Below are positions 1-5,147 of a DNA stretch of 5,264 nt, piece after piece. The notes under the pieces are model-generated. The model was given only the letters and a program-made list of their open reading frames with translations, did not search any database and was not told the DNA's origin. The stretch lies in contig JAJYPA010000556.1 in NCBI GenBank assembly GCA_021795795.1, forward strand, positions 1 to 5,264, written 5' to 3'. A program made the position numbers and the translations under genes. Positions within the stretch are counted from its first letter, which is position 1. Each line of letters begins with the position of its first letter. The DNA is from Pseudomonadota bacterium. GTDB taxonomy: Bacteria > Pseudomonadota > Gammaproteobacteria > Halothiobacillales > Halothiobacillaceae.

Positions 1-33
1 GCCGTCCGCCGTAAGGATTTCTCCGGGTATCAT
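1..33 (-). CDS. ureB: Urease subunit beta, N-terminal fragment (runs off the left edge)
   Basis: Only the first 11 codons are in the window. They read MIPGEILTADG from an ATG at 33, which matches the highly conserved N-terminus of bacterial urease beta subunits (MIPGEI...DG). A strong Shine-Dalgarno (GGGGGAGG on the minus strand) lies about 8 bases upstream. The gene follows ureA on the same strand after 26 bases, the usual ureA-ureB order. The beta subunit combines with UreA and UreC in the cytoplasmic nickel enzyme that hydrolyses urea to ammonia and carbamate. The fragment is short, but motif and context together make the call firm. Whether the gene is intact beyond the edge cannot be seen. 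Confidence 0.9.
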   Translation of the reverse strand, partial: MIPGEILTADG

Positions 34-59
34 GACTTTTGCCTCCCCCAATCCATGGG

Positions 60-362
60 CTAACGTATGGGACTGTGCACGGTCACCAATTTGGTGCCGT
101 CCGGGAAAGTGGCTTCCACCTGGACCTCGTGAAGCATTTCCGCCACCCCTTCCATCACCTCTTCACGGGTCAGGATTTGCGTCCCTTCGCTCATCAGTCG
201 GCTCACGGATTTGCCGTCGCGGGCCCCTTCCAGGATGGCTGCGGAGATATAGGCCACTGCCTCGGGGTAATTGAGTTTAAGGCCACGGTCTCTGCGGCGC
301 TCTGCCAGCAAAGCAGCAGTGAAAATGAGCAGTTTATCTTTTTCCTGCGGGGTCAAATGCAT
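60..362 (-). CDS. ureA: Urease subunit gamma
   Basis: A complete 100-residue protein, exactly the usual length of separate bacterial UreA. It begins [14 protein letters not shown] and carries the family hallmarks: [16 protein letters not shown] (residues about 20-35), [14 protein letters not shown] (about 37-50), and the C-terminal block [15 protein letters not shown]. UreA is a structural subunit of the cytoplasmic (UreABC)3 urease, which converts urea to ammonia and carbamate. The ATG at 362 is preferred over an in-frame upstream start because it begins the conserved sequence and has a GAGGGAA Shine-Dalgarno a few bases ahead. It starts 13 bases after ureD stops and is followed 26 bases later by ureB, so the three genes should be co-transcribed. 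No disruption is seen. Confidence 0.97.
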   Translation of the reverse strand: MHLTPQEKDKLLIFTAALLAERRRDRGLKLNYPEAVAYISAAILEGARDGKSVSRLMSEGTQILTREEVMEGVAEMLHEVQVEATFPDGTKLVTVHSPIR

Positions 363-375
363 GACATTCCCTCTT

Positions 376-1239
376 TCATGTATTCCAGATGCGCGGCGGG
401 CAGGCTGCAACATGCAAGTATTTTCGCCGGAGGATGTCCCAAATGGCGGCAAACCAGGCCCGTACCTGGGCCGTGGAACCACCCCGGTAGCGGGCTAGCA
501 ATCCGCTCTCCAGACGGGTCACGCCTGCCTCTCCGGGCCATGCGCAGGCCCGCCACCATTCCCGGCACGCCTCCCCCAACTCCACCGTTACCGGTTCTCC
601 CAGCCAAGTCAGCGTACCAACCACCGCTGCGCCGTGGAGACCGAAAGGCGTTTCCAGCAAGGGGGAACCACCTGTAAGGCCCTGGCGATCGATCCATAAC
701 GGCCGGCCACCACGCCAGATTTCCGTATCGGCCCGCCAATTACCGCTGGCGAAGCGCTCGCCGCAGGCACTGCGCCCAAAACGGGTAATATCCCAGCCCA
801 GCCAGACAGCACCAGGGACCAGATCCACCCGCGTGCGCTGGCGCCAGCGTGCGCCATCAAACAGGATGGTTTCCTGAGGCAACCATTCCAGCCAACCTCC
901 TGCGGCCACCGTAATGTGCACCTCCTGAAGGGCCTCGGTCGCACTGCGATACACCTTCGTAGCCCCGGGGGTGGTCAACAGGGCGCGGGCATCCCGTCCA
1001 AGGTCGATATCCATTCGCAGGCGATCCCCGTTGGCGATACCACCCGGGGGGTGGAGCACAACCCCGTGGCAGTGGGCTGGCCCTTCGGGGTAGAGCGGCC
1101 GTTGGAAAGCCAATGGCAATGCGGCCTCCTGACGGGTAAGCACGGTTCCGTTCCGCCGATAGGCGAAAGACAGGGCGAGGTGCCCCGCCCAGGGAGGCGC
1201 GCGCCCATCACCCCCCAAGCCATCGGCCCGCTCCGTCAC
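376..1239 (-). CDS. ureD: Urease accessory protein UreD (UreH)
   Basis: A 287-residue protein, the usual UreD length. Conserved UreD blocks occur in order: RPLYPEG (about 47-53), [10 protein letters not shown] (63-72), [11 protein letters not shown] (89-99), [14 protein letters not shown] (117-130) and the [10 protein letters not shown] block (154-163, the family LGR-A-GE motif). The C-terminus keeps the typical W-x-x-L-R-R ending (about 267-272). UreD is the scaffold that binds the urease apoprotein and, with UreF and UreG, delivers nickel and CO2 to the active site. Start is a GTG at 1239 preceded by a G-rich run (AAGGGGG) that nearly abuts it; a TTG at codon 8 is a weaker alternative. It is the first recognised gene of the leftward operon ureD-ureA-ureB. 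A leftward sigma-54-type promoter near 1800 is the best visible promoter, which implies a leader of about 550 bases. Confidence 0.95.
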   Translation of the reverse strand: MTERADGLGGDGRAPPWAGHLALSFAYRRNGTVLTRQEAALPLAFQRPLYPEGPAHCHGVVLHPPGGIANGDRLRMDIDLGRDARALLTTPGATKVYRSATEALQEVHITVAAGGWLEWLPQETILFDGARWRQRTRVDLVPGAVWLGWDITRFGRSACGERFASGNWRADTEIWRGGRPLWIDRQGLTGGSPLLETPFGLHGAAVVGTLTWLGEPVTVELGEACREWWRACAWPGEAGVTRLESGLLARYRGGSTAQVRAWFAAIWDILRRKYLHVAACPPRIWNT

Positions 1240-1262
1240 CCCCCTTACGCTCCCCGGAGCGT
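1240..1262 (-). promoter_or_regulatory. Hairpin abutting the ureD ribosome binding site
   Basis: Bases 1247-1253 (ACGCTCC) and 1256-1262 (GGAGCGT) form a perfect 7-bp inverted repeat with a 2-base centre, more realistically a 6-bp stem with a 4-base loop. In the leftward transcript this stem ends right where the AAGGGGG ribosome binding site and the GTG of ureD begin. There is no U-tract, so it is unlikely to be a terminator. It could influence access to the ureD start or mark the end of the ORF whose TAA lies inside it (1245-1247). The pairing is seen directly; the role is inferred. Confidence 0.4.
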
Positions 1263-1438
1263 GTGCTTGTGCGATCCCAGCTTACCGTTGGTAACCACCG
1301 TACCGAGCACCTCCACGATCGCTCTCAGCGCTATGTAGAGAGGTGATATCCGATACATCATAGGGCGGCGAAAGCTCCCCCACCTCCATACCAAATTGAT
1401 ATCGGCGCACATTTTTTTGAAATAGCCATTATCTTCCA

Positions 1439-1567
1439 TCACATACCATAGGACCCAGCCGGACCAGTCTCTGGTACCCAGGGTAATCCTGGTGCTTGCC
1501 TGAAATACATATTGCCGCCTGCCCCACAACAAGACATAGCCACCACGAACTTTCGTAACATTTTCAT
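1439..1567 (-). CDS. Possible small exported protein ORF, perhaps a decayed gene start
   Basis: A 42-codon ORF in the leader between the leftward promoter and ureD. It has a good Shine-Dalgarno (AAAGGGG, 6 bases before the ATG at 1567), better than those of most neighbours. The N-terminus MKMLRKFVVAMSCCGAGG looks like a signal peptide: two lysines and an arginine, then a short hydrophobic stretch. After the stop at 1439-1441, neither this frame nor the two others continues as a recognisable protein for long, though fragments rich in G, W and Y follow. It may be the frameshifted remains of a larger exported protein, or a genuine small peptide. I recognise no family. The start signals are seen; gene status is inference. 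Confidence 0.3.
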   Translation of the reverse strand: MKMLRKFVVAMSCCGAGGNMYFRQAPGLPWVPETGPAGSYGM

Positions 1568-1615
1568 CACAATCCCCTTTTGTCACCGTATGCTCACGCC
1601 AACAAAGGAAAAGCT

Positions 1616-1641
1616 CCGGGGCAACACCTGTTGTCTCCCGG
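1616..1641 (-). other. Two-part hairpin in the urease-side leader
   Basis: CCGGG (1616-1620) pairs with CCCGG (1637-1641), and inside it CAACA (1622-1626) pairs with TGTTG (1629-1633), separated by a small internal loop. In the leftward transcript the stem is followed by AGCTTTTCCTTT, a weak pyrimidine-rich tract, and then by the AAAGGGG ribosome binding site of the ORF at 1567. It could act as an attenuator-like structure or be chance pairing. The pairing is seen directly; function is speculative. Confidence 0.25.
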
Positions 1642-1799
1642 GCTGTTATCTCTCCGTGCACCCCATGCGGGGGCCGGTTTTCTCGGACCTAACATTCCCT
1701 GCGGAGCCGAAACCCTAGAGCCCGTTTTCCAAGATATGCAATTTCCAACAGAAACTCTTGAACGGCGTCCTGGGTGGATACGATTTTCCAGCATTGACT

Positions 1800-1816
1800 A
1801 GCAATAGCCATGCCAA
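1800..1816 (-). promoter_or_regulatory. Sigma-54 (-24/-12) promoter toward the urease operon
   Basis: Read on the minus strand the sequence is TTGGCATGGCTATTGCT. It matches the sigma-54 consensus YTGGCACGRNNNTTGCW at 13 of 14 fixed positions, with the invariant GG and GC exactly 10 bases apart. Transcription would start near 1789 and run toward ureD, leaving about 550 bases of leader. Sigma-54 promoters need an enhancer-binding activator. NtrC-like sites lie 107-177 bases upstream of the predicted start, and an IHF-like site is centred near -48. Urease operons controlled by nitrogen through NtrC or NAC are well known in bacteria, so the placement makes biological sense. Confidence 0.7.
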
Positions 1817-1830
1817 GTACATCATGATGC

Positions 1831-1843
1831 CCAACTATTGATT
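1831..1843 (-). promoter_or_regulatory. IHF-like site between enhancer cluster and leftward promoter
   Basis: On the plus strand CCAACTATTGATT matches the reverse complement of the IHF consensus (YAANNNNTTGATW) with one mismatch, and an A/T-rich stretch follows it. Its centre (1837) lies about 48 bases upstream of the predicted start at 1789. IHF bends DNA to bring bound activators to sigma-54 RNA polymerase. The single mismatch makes it weaker than its counterpart at 2041-2053, but the equal distance from the promoter supports it. Confidence 0.4.
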
Positions 1844-1887
1844 TTTATATACGATATCCAAAGAGATCCGGATGGCGGGAAAGAGGC

Positions 1888-1904
1888 CTCACCAAAATAG
1901 TGCA
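1888..1904. promoter_or_regulatory. NtrC-like enhancer site A
   Basis: CTCACCAAAATAGTGCA matches the NtrC palindrome TGCACYAWWWTGGTGCA at 14 of 17 positions, including the A/T centre and most of both half-sites. It is the best of three such sites in 87 bases. Its centre is about 107 bases upstream of the leftward predicted start and about 199 upstream of the rightward one, within the normal range for sigma-54 enhancers. It suggests control by the nitrogen regulator NtrC, although a related activator could use it. Confidence 0.55.
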
Positions 1905-1919
1905 GATGGCCACGTACGT

Positions 1920-1936
1920 TGCACCATTAGTGAAAG
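1920..1936. promoter_or_regulatory. NtrC-like enhancer site B (strong left half-site only)
   Basis: TGCACCATTAGTGAAAG has a perfect left half and A/T centre of the NtrC consensus (TGCACCA, TTA), but its right half is poor. Overall it matches 11 of 17 positions. Its centre is 32 bases from site A, about three helical turns and close to the spacing of the paired NtrC sites at E. coli glnA. That phasing makes cooperative binding with its neighbours plausible. An 8-bp palindrome, ACGTACGT, directly precedes it at 1912-1919. Confidence 0.4.
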
Positions 1937-1957
1937 ATATGGCGACCATTCATTCCT

Positions 1958-1974
1958 GGCCCCATTGTGGTGCG
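1958..1974. promoter_or_regulatory. NtrC-like enhancer site C
   Basis: GGCCCCATTGTGGTGCG matches TGCACYAWWWTGGTGCA at 13 of 17 positions, with a near-complete right half (TGGTGC). Its centre lies 38 bases from site B. It is about 129 bases upstream of the predicted rightward start and 177 upstream of the leftward start, so it could serve both promoters. Confidence 0.5.
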
Positions 1975-2040
1975 CTATATGGCCGATGATTGCCCTATAA
2001 TGGCGCTCGCTACAGGTGTGGTCAAAAACATCTGTATATC

Positions 2041-2053
2041 TATCAATAAATTG
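2041..2053 (+). promoter_or_regulatory. IHF site between enhancer cluster and rightward promoter
   Basis: TATCAATAAATTG is an exact match to the IHF consensus WATCAANNNNTTR. It lies between the NtrC-like sites and the -24 element, centred about 48 bases upstream of the predicted start near 2095. That is the classic place for an IHF bend in sigma-54 promoters. The consensus is short enough to occur by chance in A/T-rich DNA, so the position is the stronger argument. Confidence 0.5.
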
Positions 2054-2067
2054 CATAGTTATATGAC

Positions 2068-2084
2068 ATGGCCTGATTATTGCT
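2068..2084 (+). promoter_or_regulatory. Sigma-54 (-24/-12) promoter toward the substrate-binding-protein operon
   Basis: ATGGCCTGATTATTGCT matches the sigma-54 consensus YTGGCACGRNNNTTGCW at 11 of 14 fixed positions, with the GG and GC pairs exactly 10 bases apart and a full TTGCT -12 element. The predicted start is about 2095, giving a leader of about 30 bases before the ATG at 2125. It is weaker at -24 than its leftward counterpart. An overlapping sigma-70-like pair is possible but poorer. The nearby IHF match and enhancer cluster raise confidence. Confidence 0.6.
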
Positions 2085-2124
2085 TAATATGACCGGGTTA
2101 ACTTAGATATAGAGGGGTATTGCT

Positions 2125-3129
2125 ATGGGCTTCATTGTCAGAGCACGCATTCTCCGTGCATTGGTCGCGTTACCACTTGCAACAGTTGGTTTTTCTGCGA
2201 CCGCCAACGCCAGCCCCATCGTAAAGATAGGGGTTGTCAGTTGGATTGGTTATGGCCCACTTTATGTTGCTGAAAAGCTAGATTTATTCGATAAATATGG
2301 TGTCAAGGTTAAGTTGGTTAATTTTAGCGATGGTGCTTTGCTGGCTGGCGCTACAGCATCTAATGCTGTTAACGCCAGCACTCTTACTTATGATCAAGTT
2401 ATTCCAGCCGTTGCCACGGGCCTCCCAATCAAAGTAGTGATGCCGATTGACTACTCAGATGGAGCAGACGCAATCGTCGCAACTGATTCAATAAAAAATG
2501 TTTCAGATTTTAAGGGCAATAAAGTGGCATATAATTTTGGTACCCCGTCAGAGTTCTTGCTAGCTTACGCGCTCAAACAGTCGCATTTAGGATTCCACGA
2601 TATAAGTAAAGTCAACATTCCGGCGGGAGAGGTGCCATCGGTTCTTGCATCTGGCGCAATACCTATCGGCGTTACTTGGCAGCCACACGTATCCCAAATT
2701 CTTGCGCTCGATGGCGGAAAAAAATTCCATGTGGTTTATTCCTCAAAAGATGCACCTGGGTTGATATCCGACACGTTGGCGTTCAATACCAATTTTATAC
2801 AATCAAATCCGCAACAAGTTCGTGGTGTAATAGAAGGATATATCGCCGGGATGCGCTATATGCAAGACCATCATAACAAAGCGATGGCAATTATCGCGAA
2901 AGCCATACACGTAAGCCCAGCATCAGCCGCGGCTCAGTACGCCGGGGTTAAAAATATTCCCCTGAGAAATATGGAAGCAGTATTTACGAAGAGCAAATCT
3001 ACTCTTTCGTATTATACTAGCGGAGATATTATAAGCAAAATCCAGCTCAAGGATAAAGATATCAGCCATATTCCGGCGACGCCATTGACCTTTGATGATG
3101 GGTTCGTTAAAGGTTTAGCTAAATACTGA
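2125..3129 (+). CDS. Periplasmic substrate-binding protein, NitT/TauT (NMT1/SsuA-like) ABC family
   Basis: A 334-residue protein of normal family length. Residues 1-29 form a Sec signal peptide (arginines at 6, 8 and 11, a hydrophobic core, ATANA before a likely cleavage at 29/30), so it acts in the periplasm. The mature part has the pattern of NrtA/TauA/SsuA/ThiY-type binding proteins: VKIGVVSWIGYGPLYVAEK (33-51), the DYSDGADAIVA segment (109-119), a DFKGNKVAYNFGTPSEFLL block (128-146), and a region ending in TWQPHV (184-189). These proteins bind small nitrogen or sulfur compounds such as nitrate, taurine, sulfonates or pyrimidines. The ligand cannot be read from sequence. AGAGGGG lies 7 bases before the ATG. 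It heads a rightward operon, yet no permease or ATPase gene is in the window. Its composition is clearly richer in A+T than the urease genes, which may mean transfer. Confidence 0.88.
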   Translation: MGFIVRARILRALVALPLATVGFSATANASPIVKIGVVSWIGYGPLYVAEKLDLFDKYGVKVKLVNFSDGALLAGATASNAVNASTLTYDQVIPAVATGLPIKVVMPIDYSDGADAIVATDSIKNVSDFKGNKVAYNFGTPSEFLLAYALKQSHLGFHDISKVNIPAGEVPSVLASGAIPIGVTWQPHVSQILALDGGKKFHVVYSSKDAPGLISDTLAFNTNFIQSNPQQVRGVIEGYIAGMRYMQDHHNKAMAIIAKAIHVSPASAAAQYAGVKNIPLRNMEAVFTKSKSTLSYYTSGDIISKIQLKDKDISHIPATPLTFDDGFVKGLAKY

Positions 3130-3192
3130 GCAATTGACTGCCGTTGTCAATTTTGCAGTTAGCAAAGCTGCCGAACTCACGAATAATATTTC

Positions 3193-3208
3193 GGAGTCGA
3201 TAAAGATG
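3193..3208 (+). promoter_or_regulatory. Ribosome binding site that sets the desaturase start
   Basis: GGAG at 3193-3196 lies 9 bases before the ATG at 3206. The frame is open further upstream to a TTG at 3134, only 4 bases after the previous stop, but that TTG has no good Shine-Dalgarno. The conserved desaturase sequence also starts after 3206. The ATG is therefore preferred; coupling from the TTG cannot be excluded. Confidence 0.5.
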
Positions 3209-4216
3209 GCTAATCAGTTATTTCGCCATACAGATGGCGCCATACCCAATACTCTGGCTCTCGGCTATACATTCGCTGGCTATGGTGTAGGGATCGGTTT
3301 GCTAATGGTCGTACCTTGGTGGCTGAACGTCCTGGGGGTGCTGTTGCTTGTCCACGCCCTGATCTATTCCGCTTATTTCATCCATGAAGTCGCTCATGGA
3401 ACGATATTCGGGAGCAACGCCGCCAATCATCGTTGTGGTGTGATCATGGGGTGGCTAAACGGAAGTTGCTATGCGTCGTTCGCCGATCTGCGCCGCAAGC
3501 ATATGCGGCACCACCGTGATCGCGCCGATGTGATCACTTTCGACTACAAGTCCTTTCTGCGCGCCGGTCCATCGTGGCTGCGTAACCTGGTGCTGGTGTT
3601 GGAGTGGGCCTACATCCCGGCAGTAGAATTTATCATGCGGATTTATGTGATGCTGCTGCCCTTCATCGATTTAGAGCACGCGGCGGCCAGAAAGCGCATC
3701 ATTGTGGTGCTGGTATTGCGCCTGTTGTTTTTTGCCACGCTGGCGTGGGTGTCGTGGAAGGCGCTAGTGCTGTATTTCGTCGCCTATGTGATTTTCATCA
3801 CTGCACTGCGCTTCGCCGATGCTTACCAGCATACTTACGACGCCTTCGCCATTTTGGCGGCAGGCGGTATTCCCGACAACAAAATACGTGATCGTGCCTA
3901 CGAGCAGAACAATACCTATTCTAATCTGGTTTCGGTGCGTCACCCATTACTCAATCTGCTGCTACTCAACTTTTCATACCACAACGCCCATCATGAAAAG
4001 CCCACGGTGCCTTGGTACCGCCTGCCATCTTTGCATCATGAACTATATGGGGATGATGGCGAGCAGGTCATTCCGATGTCATGCTTGCTTTCCGGATTCC
4101 ATAAACACCGAGTGAACCGCATCCTTAGCGATGACTATGGCGTGGTGACCTCGGGGCCAAACAAGGCCAATGGTTTCTACGGTGCGATTGGGGTTTCCTT
4201 TTTGACTGCGGTATAG
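3206..4216 (+). CDS. Membrane fatty-acid-desaturase-family di-iron oxygenase
   Basis: A 336-residue integral membrane protein from the preferred ATG (360 residues if a TTG at 3134 is used). All three histidine boxes of the membrane desaturase/hydroxylase superfamily are present: HEVAH (60-64), HMRHH (99-103) and HNAHH (259-263); an extra histidine is at 209. Together they would hold a di-iron centre on the cytoplasmic side. Hydrophobic spans lie at about 20-58, 125-152, 164-182 and 184-203. The family uses O2 to desaturate or hydroxylate lipids, alkanes or other small hydrophobic substrates, so the true substrate is open. Its place between a periplasmic binding protein and a lactonase-like hydrolase suggests a small-molecule pathway rather than lipid housekeeping, but this is inference. 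The first codons are A/T-rich like the gene before; GC content rises after about 3230. Confidence 0.88.
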   Translation: MANQLFRHTDGAIPNTLALGYTFAGYGVGIGLLMVVPWWLNVLGVLLLVHALIYSAYFIHEVAHGTIFGSNAANHRCGVIMGWLNGSCYASFADLRRKHMRHHRDRADVITFDYKSFLRAGPSWLRNLVLVLEWAYIPAVEFIMRIYVMLLPFIDLEHAAARKRIIVVLVLRLLFFATLAWVSWKALVLYFVAYVIFITALRFADAYQHTYDAFAILAAGGIPDNKIRDRAYEQNNTYSNLVSVRHPLLNLLLLNFSYHNAHHEKPTVPWYRLPSLHHELYGDDGEQVIPMSCLLSGFHKHRVNRILSDDYGVVTSGPNKANGFYGAIGVSFLTAV

Positions 4217-4233
4217 CTGGAATAAAAATAACC

Positions 4234-4368
4234 ATGCAAATCAATCTTGCCGGGAAAACTGCACTGGTGGCCGGAGCGGCCAGTGACATTGGCCGTACAA
4301 TTGCTTGGGAAACGACATTAGCCGGAGCCGCTGCGGCAATCAACGCTTTGCCTCAGGCAACCGCATGA
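4234..4368 (+). pseudogene. Truncated short-chain dehydrogenase/reductase (SDR) remnant
   Basis: An ATG 17 bases after the desaturase stop opens 44 codons that look like the start of an SDR: NLAGKTALVAGAASDIGRTI (residues 4-23), then a second-strand-like segment LAGAAAAIN (29-37), then a TGA. Intact SDRs run to about 250 residues with a YxxxK catalytic pair. Here everything after the first beta-alpha-beta unit is missing, and the nucleotide-binding motif is itself altered (AGAASDIG in place of TGxxxGIG, with Asp at a usual Gly). The stop overlaps the ATG of the next gene as ATGA. The simplest reading is that an NAD(P)-dependent dehydrogenase once stood between the desaturase and lactonase-like genes and was removed by an internal deletion. 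A functional 44-residue peptide is less likely. Confidence 0.7.
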
Positions 4369-5147
4369 CCCAGGTTCTCAGGATGTGGCCGCTGCTCACC
4401 GCCACCCACCGTTACGACAAATCCCTCTCTACCCGCCATCGCGGTCAGGGCCAGGTCATAGAGGCGCCGATCCTCGCCTATCTGATTGAGACTGCGCACG
4501 GGCGTATCCTCTACGATGTCGGCTGCGACTACGGCAAGATTGCCGACCAGCGGCAGCGGGCCCGCTACTACGATCCCGAAACCTTCGCCTTCGGGGCCCC
4601 CGATATGCGCGAAGACCAGCGCCTGCCGCATCACTTGGCGCGCTTGGGTTTGACCTTGGCCGACGTGGACCTGGTGTTTCTCGGCCATCTGCATTTCGAC
4701 CATGCCGGCGGATTGTGCGAGCTGTGCGGCGCCGAGGTCCATGTCCAAAGTGACGAACTCGACGCCGCGCGCAGCGGATTAGACCCGGCGTACTTTCCCG
4801 ATGACTTTGCCGGCGACCATCGCTGGAAGGTGATGAGCGGGGAATATGAGCTGGTACCCGGGGTGCGCGCAGTGTCCAGCCCCGGCCATACCGCTGGGCA
4901 TATGTCGCTGTGGGTTGAACTGCCTCAGGGGGCGCCGGTCATCCTTTGTGGCGACGCCGCTGATCTCGAGGAAAACCTGCGCGACGAGATCGCGCCGGGG
5001 ATCTGCTGGCAGGACCGCGAAGAACAGGCCTTAGCCAGTATCCGCAAGCTGAAGCACTTGGCTGCGCAGGAAAAGGCCCGGCTCTGGCCCAACCATGATC
5101 TGGCCTTTTGGCGGTCCCTGCGCCGATTTCCAGAGTTCCACGACTGA
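4365..5147 (+). CDS. Metallo-beta-lactamase-fold hydrolase, N-acyl homoserine lactonase-like
   Basis: A complete 260-residue MBL-fold protein. The zinc ligands are all visible: HLHFDH (108-113, the HxHxDH motif), H175 in SPGHTAGH, D197 in CGDAAD and H244 in WPNHD. Order and spacing resemble AHL lactonases of the AiiA/AttM type, which open the lactone ring of quorum-sensing signals. The residue three after the bridging Asp is Asp (200), where AiiA has a catalytic-site Tyr, so the substrate may differ; other lactones, esters or cyclic amides are possible. No signal peptide is seen, so it should be cytoplasmic. The ATG at 4365 overlaps the stop of the SDR remnant (ATGA), and an AGG lies 7 bases ahead; a longer in-frame reading from 4305 lies inside the remnant and is not favoured. 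It is probably co-transcribed with the two genes upstream. GC content is high, unlike the binding-protein gene. Confidence 0.85.
   Translation: MTQVLRMWPLLTATHRYDKSLSTRHRGQGQVIEAPILAYLIETAHGRILYDVGCDYGKIADQRQRARYYDPETFAFGAPDMREDQRLPHHLARLGLTLADVDLVFLGHLHFDHAGGLCELCGAEVHVQSDELDAARSGLDPAYFPDDFAGDHRWKVMSGEYELVPGVRAVSSPGHTAGHMSLWVELPQGAPVILCGDAADLEENLRDEIAPGICWQDREEQALASIRKLKHLAAQEKARLWPNHDLAFWRSLRRFPEFHD

Larger units (their letters stand above)
1245..1661 (-). other. Uncertain 138-codon ORF upstream of ureD (doubtful gene)
   Basis: An open frame from a GTG at 1661 to a TAA at 1245-1247, ending 5 bases before the ureD GTG. That spacing could allow translational coupling, which is the only real argument for it. 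I recognise no family. The protein is rich in W, R and G with no signal peptide and no convincing domain, and there is no good ribosome binding site at 1661. A different frame within it has a better translation start (ATG at 1567). It is most simply leader DNA or decayed coding sequence. Comparison with ureD-upstream regions of relatives would decide. Confidence 0.15.

Noticed and set aside
39..677. Long plus-strand open frame of 212 codons opposite ureA and ureD
   Set aside because: It is antisense to two clearly recognised urease genes, and its proline- and arginine-rich translation is typical of a shadow of GC-rich coding DNA.
1594..1794. Minus-strand 66-codon ORF starting near the predicted leftward transcription start
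   Set aside because: Its start lies about 5 bases upstream of the predicted transcript start, it has no ribosome binding site, and its protein shows no recognisable pattern.
1981..1994. A second -24/-12-like string (TGGCCGATGATTGCC) resembling the rightward promoter
   Set aside because: The GG and GC pairs are 9 bases apart, not 10, and sigma-54 tolerates this poorly; it also overlaps the edge of the enhancer cluster.
1996..2001. Perfect TATAAT hexamer as a sigma-70 -10 element
   Set aside because: No acceptable -35 hexamer 16-18 bases upstream and no extended TGn; it is probably chance in A/T-rich DNA.
2063..2090. Sigma-70-like pair ATGACA / TAATAT with a 16-base spacer before the binding-protein gene
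   Set aside because: The -10 matches only 4 of 6 and it overlaps the better sigma-54 element; kept only as an alternative.
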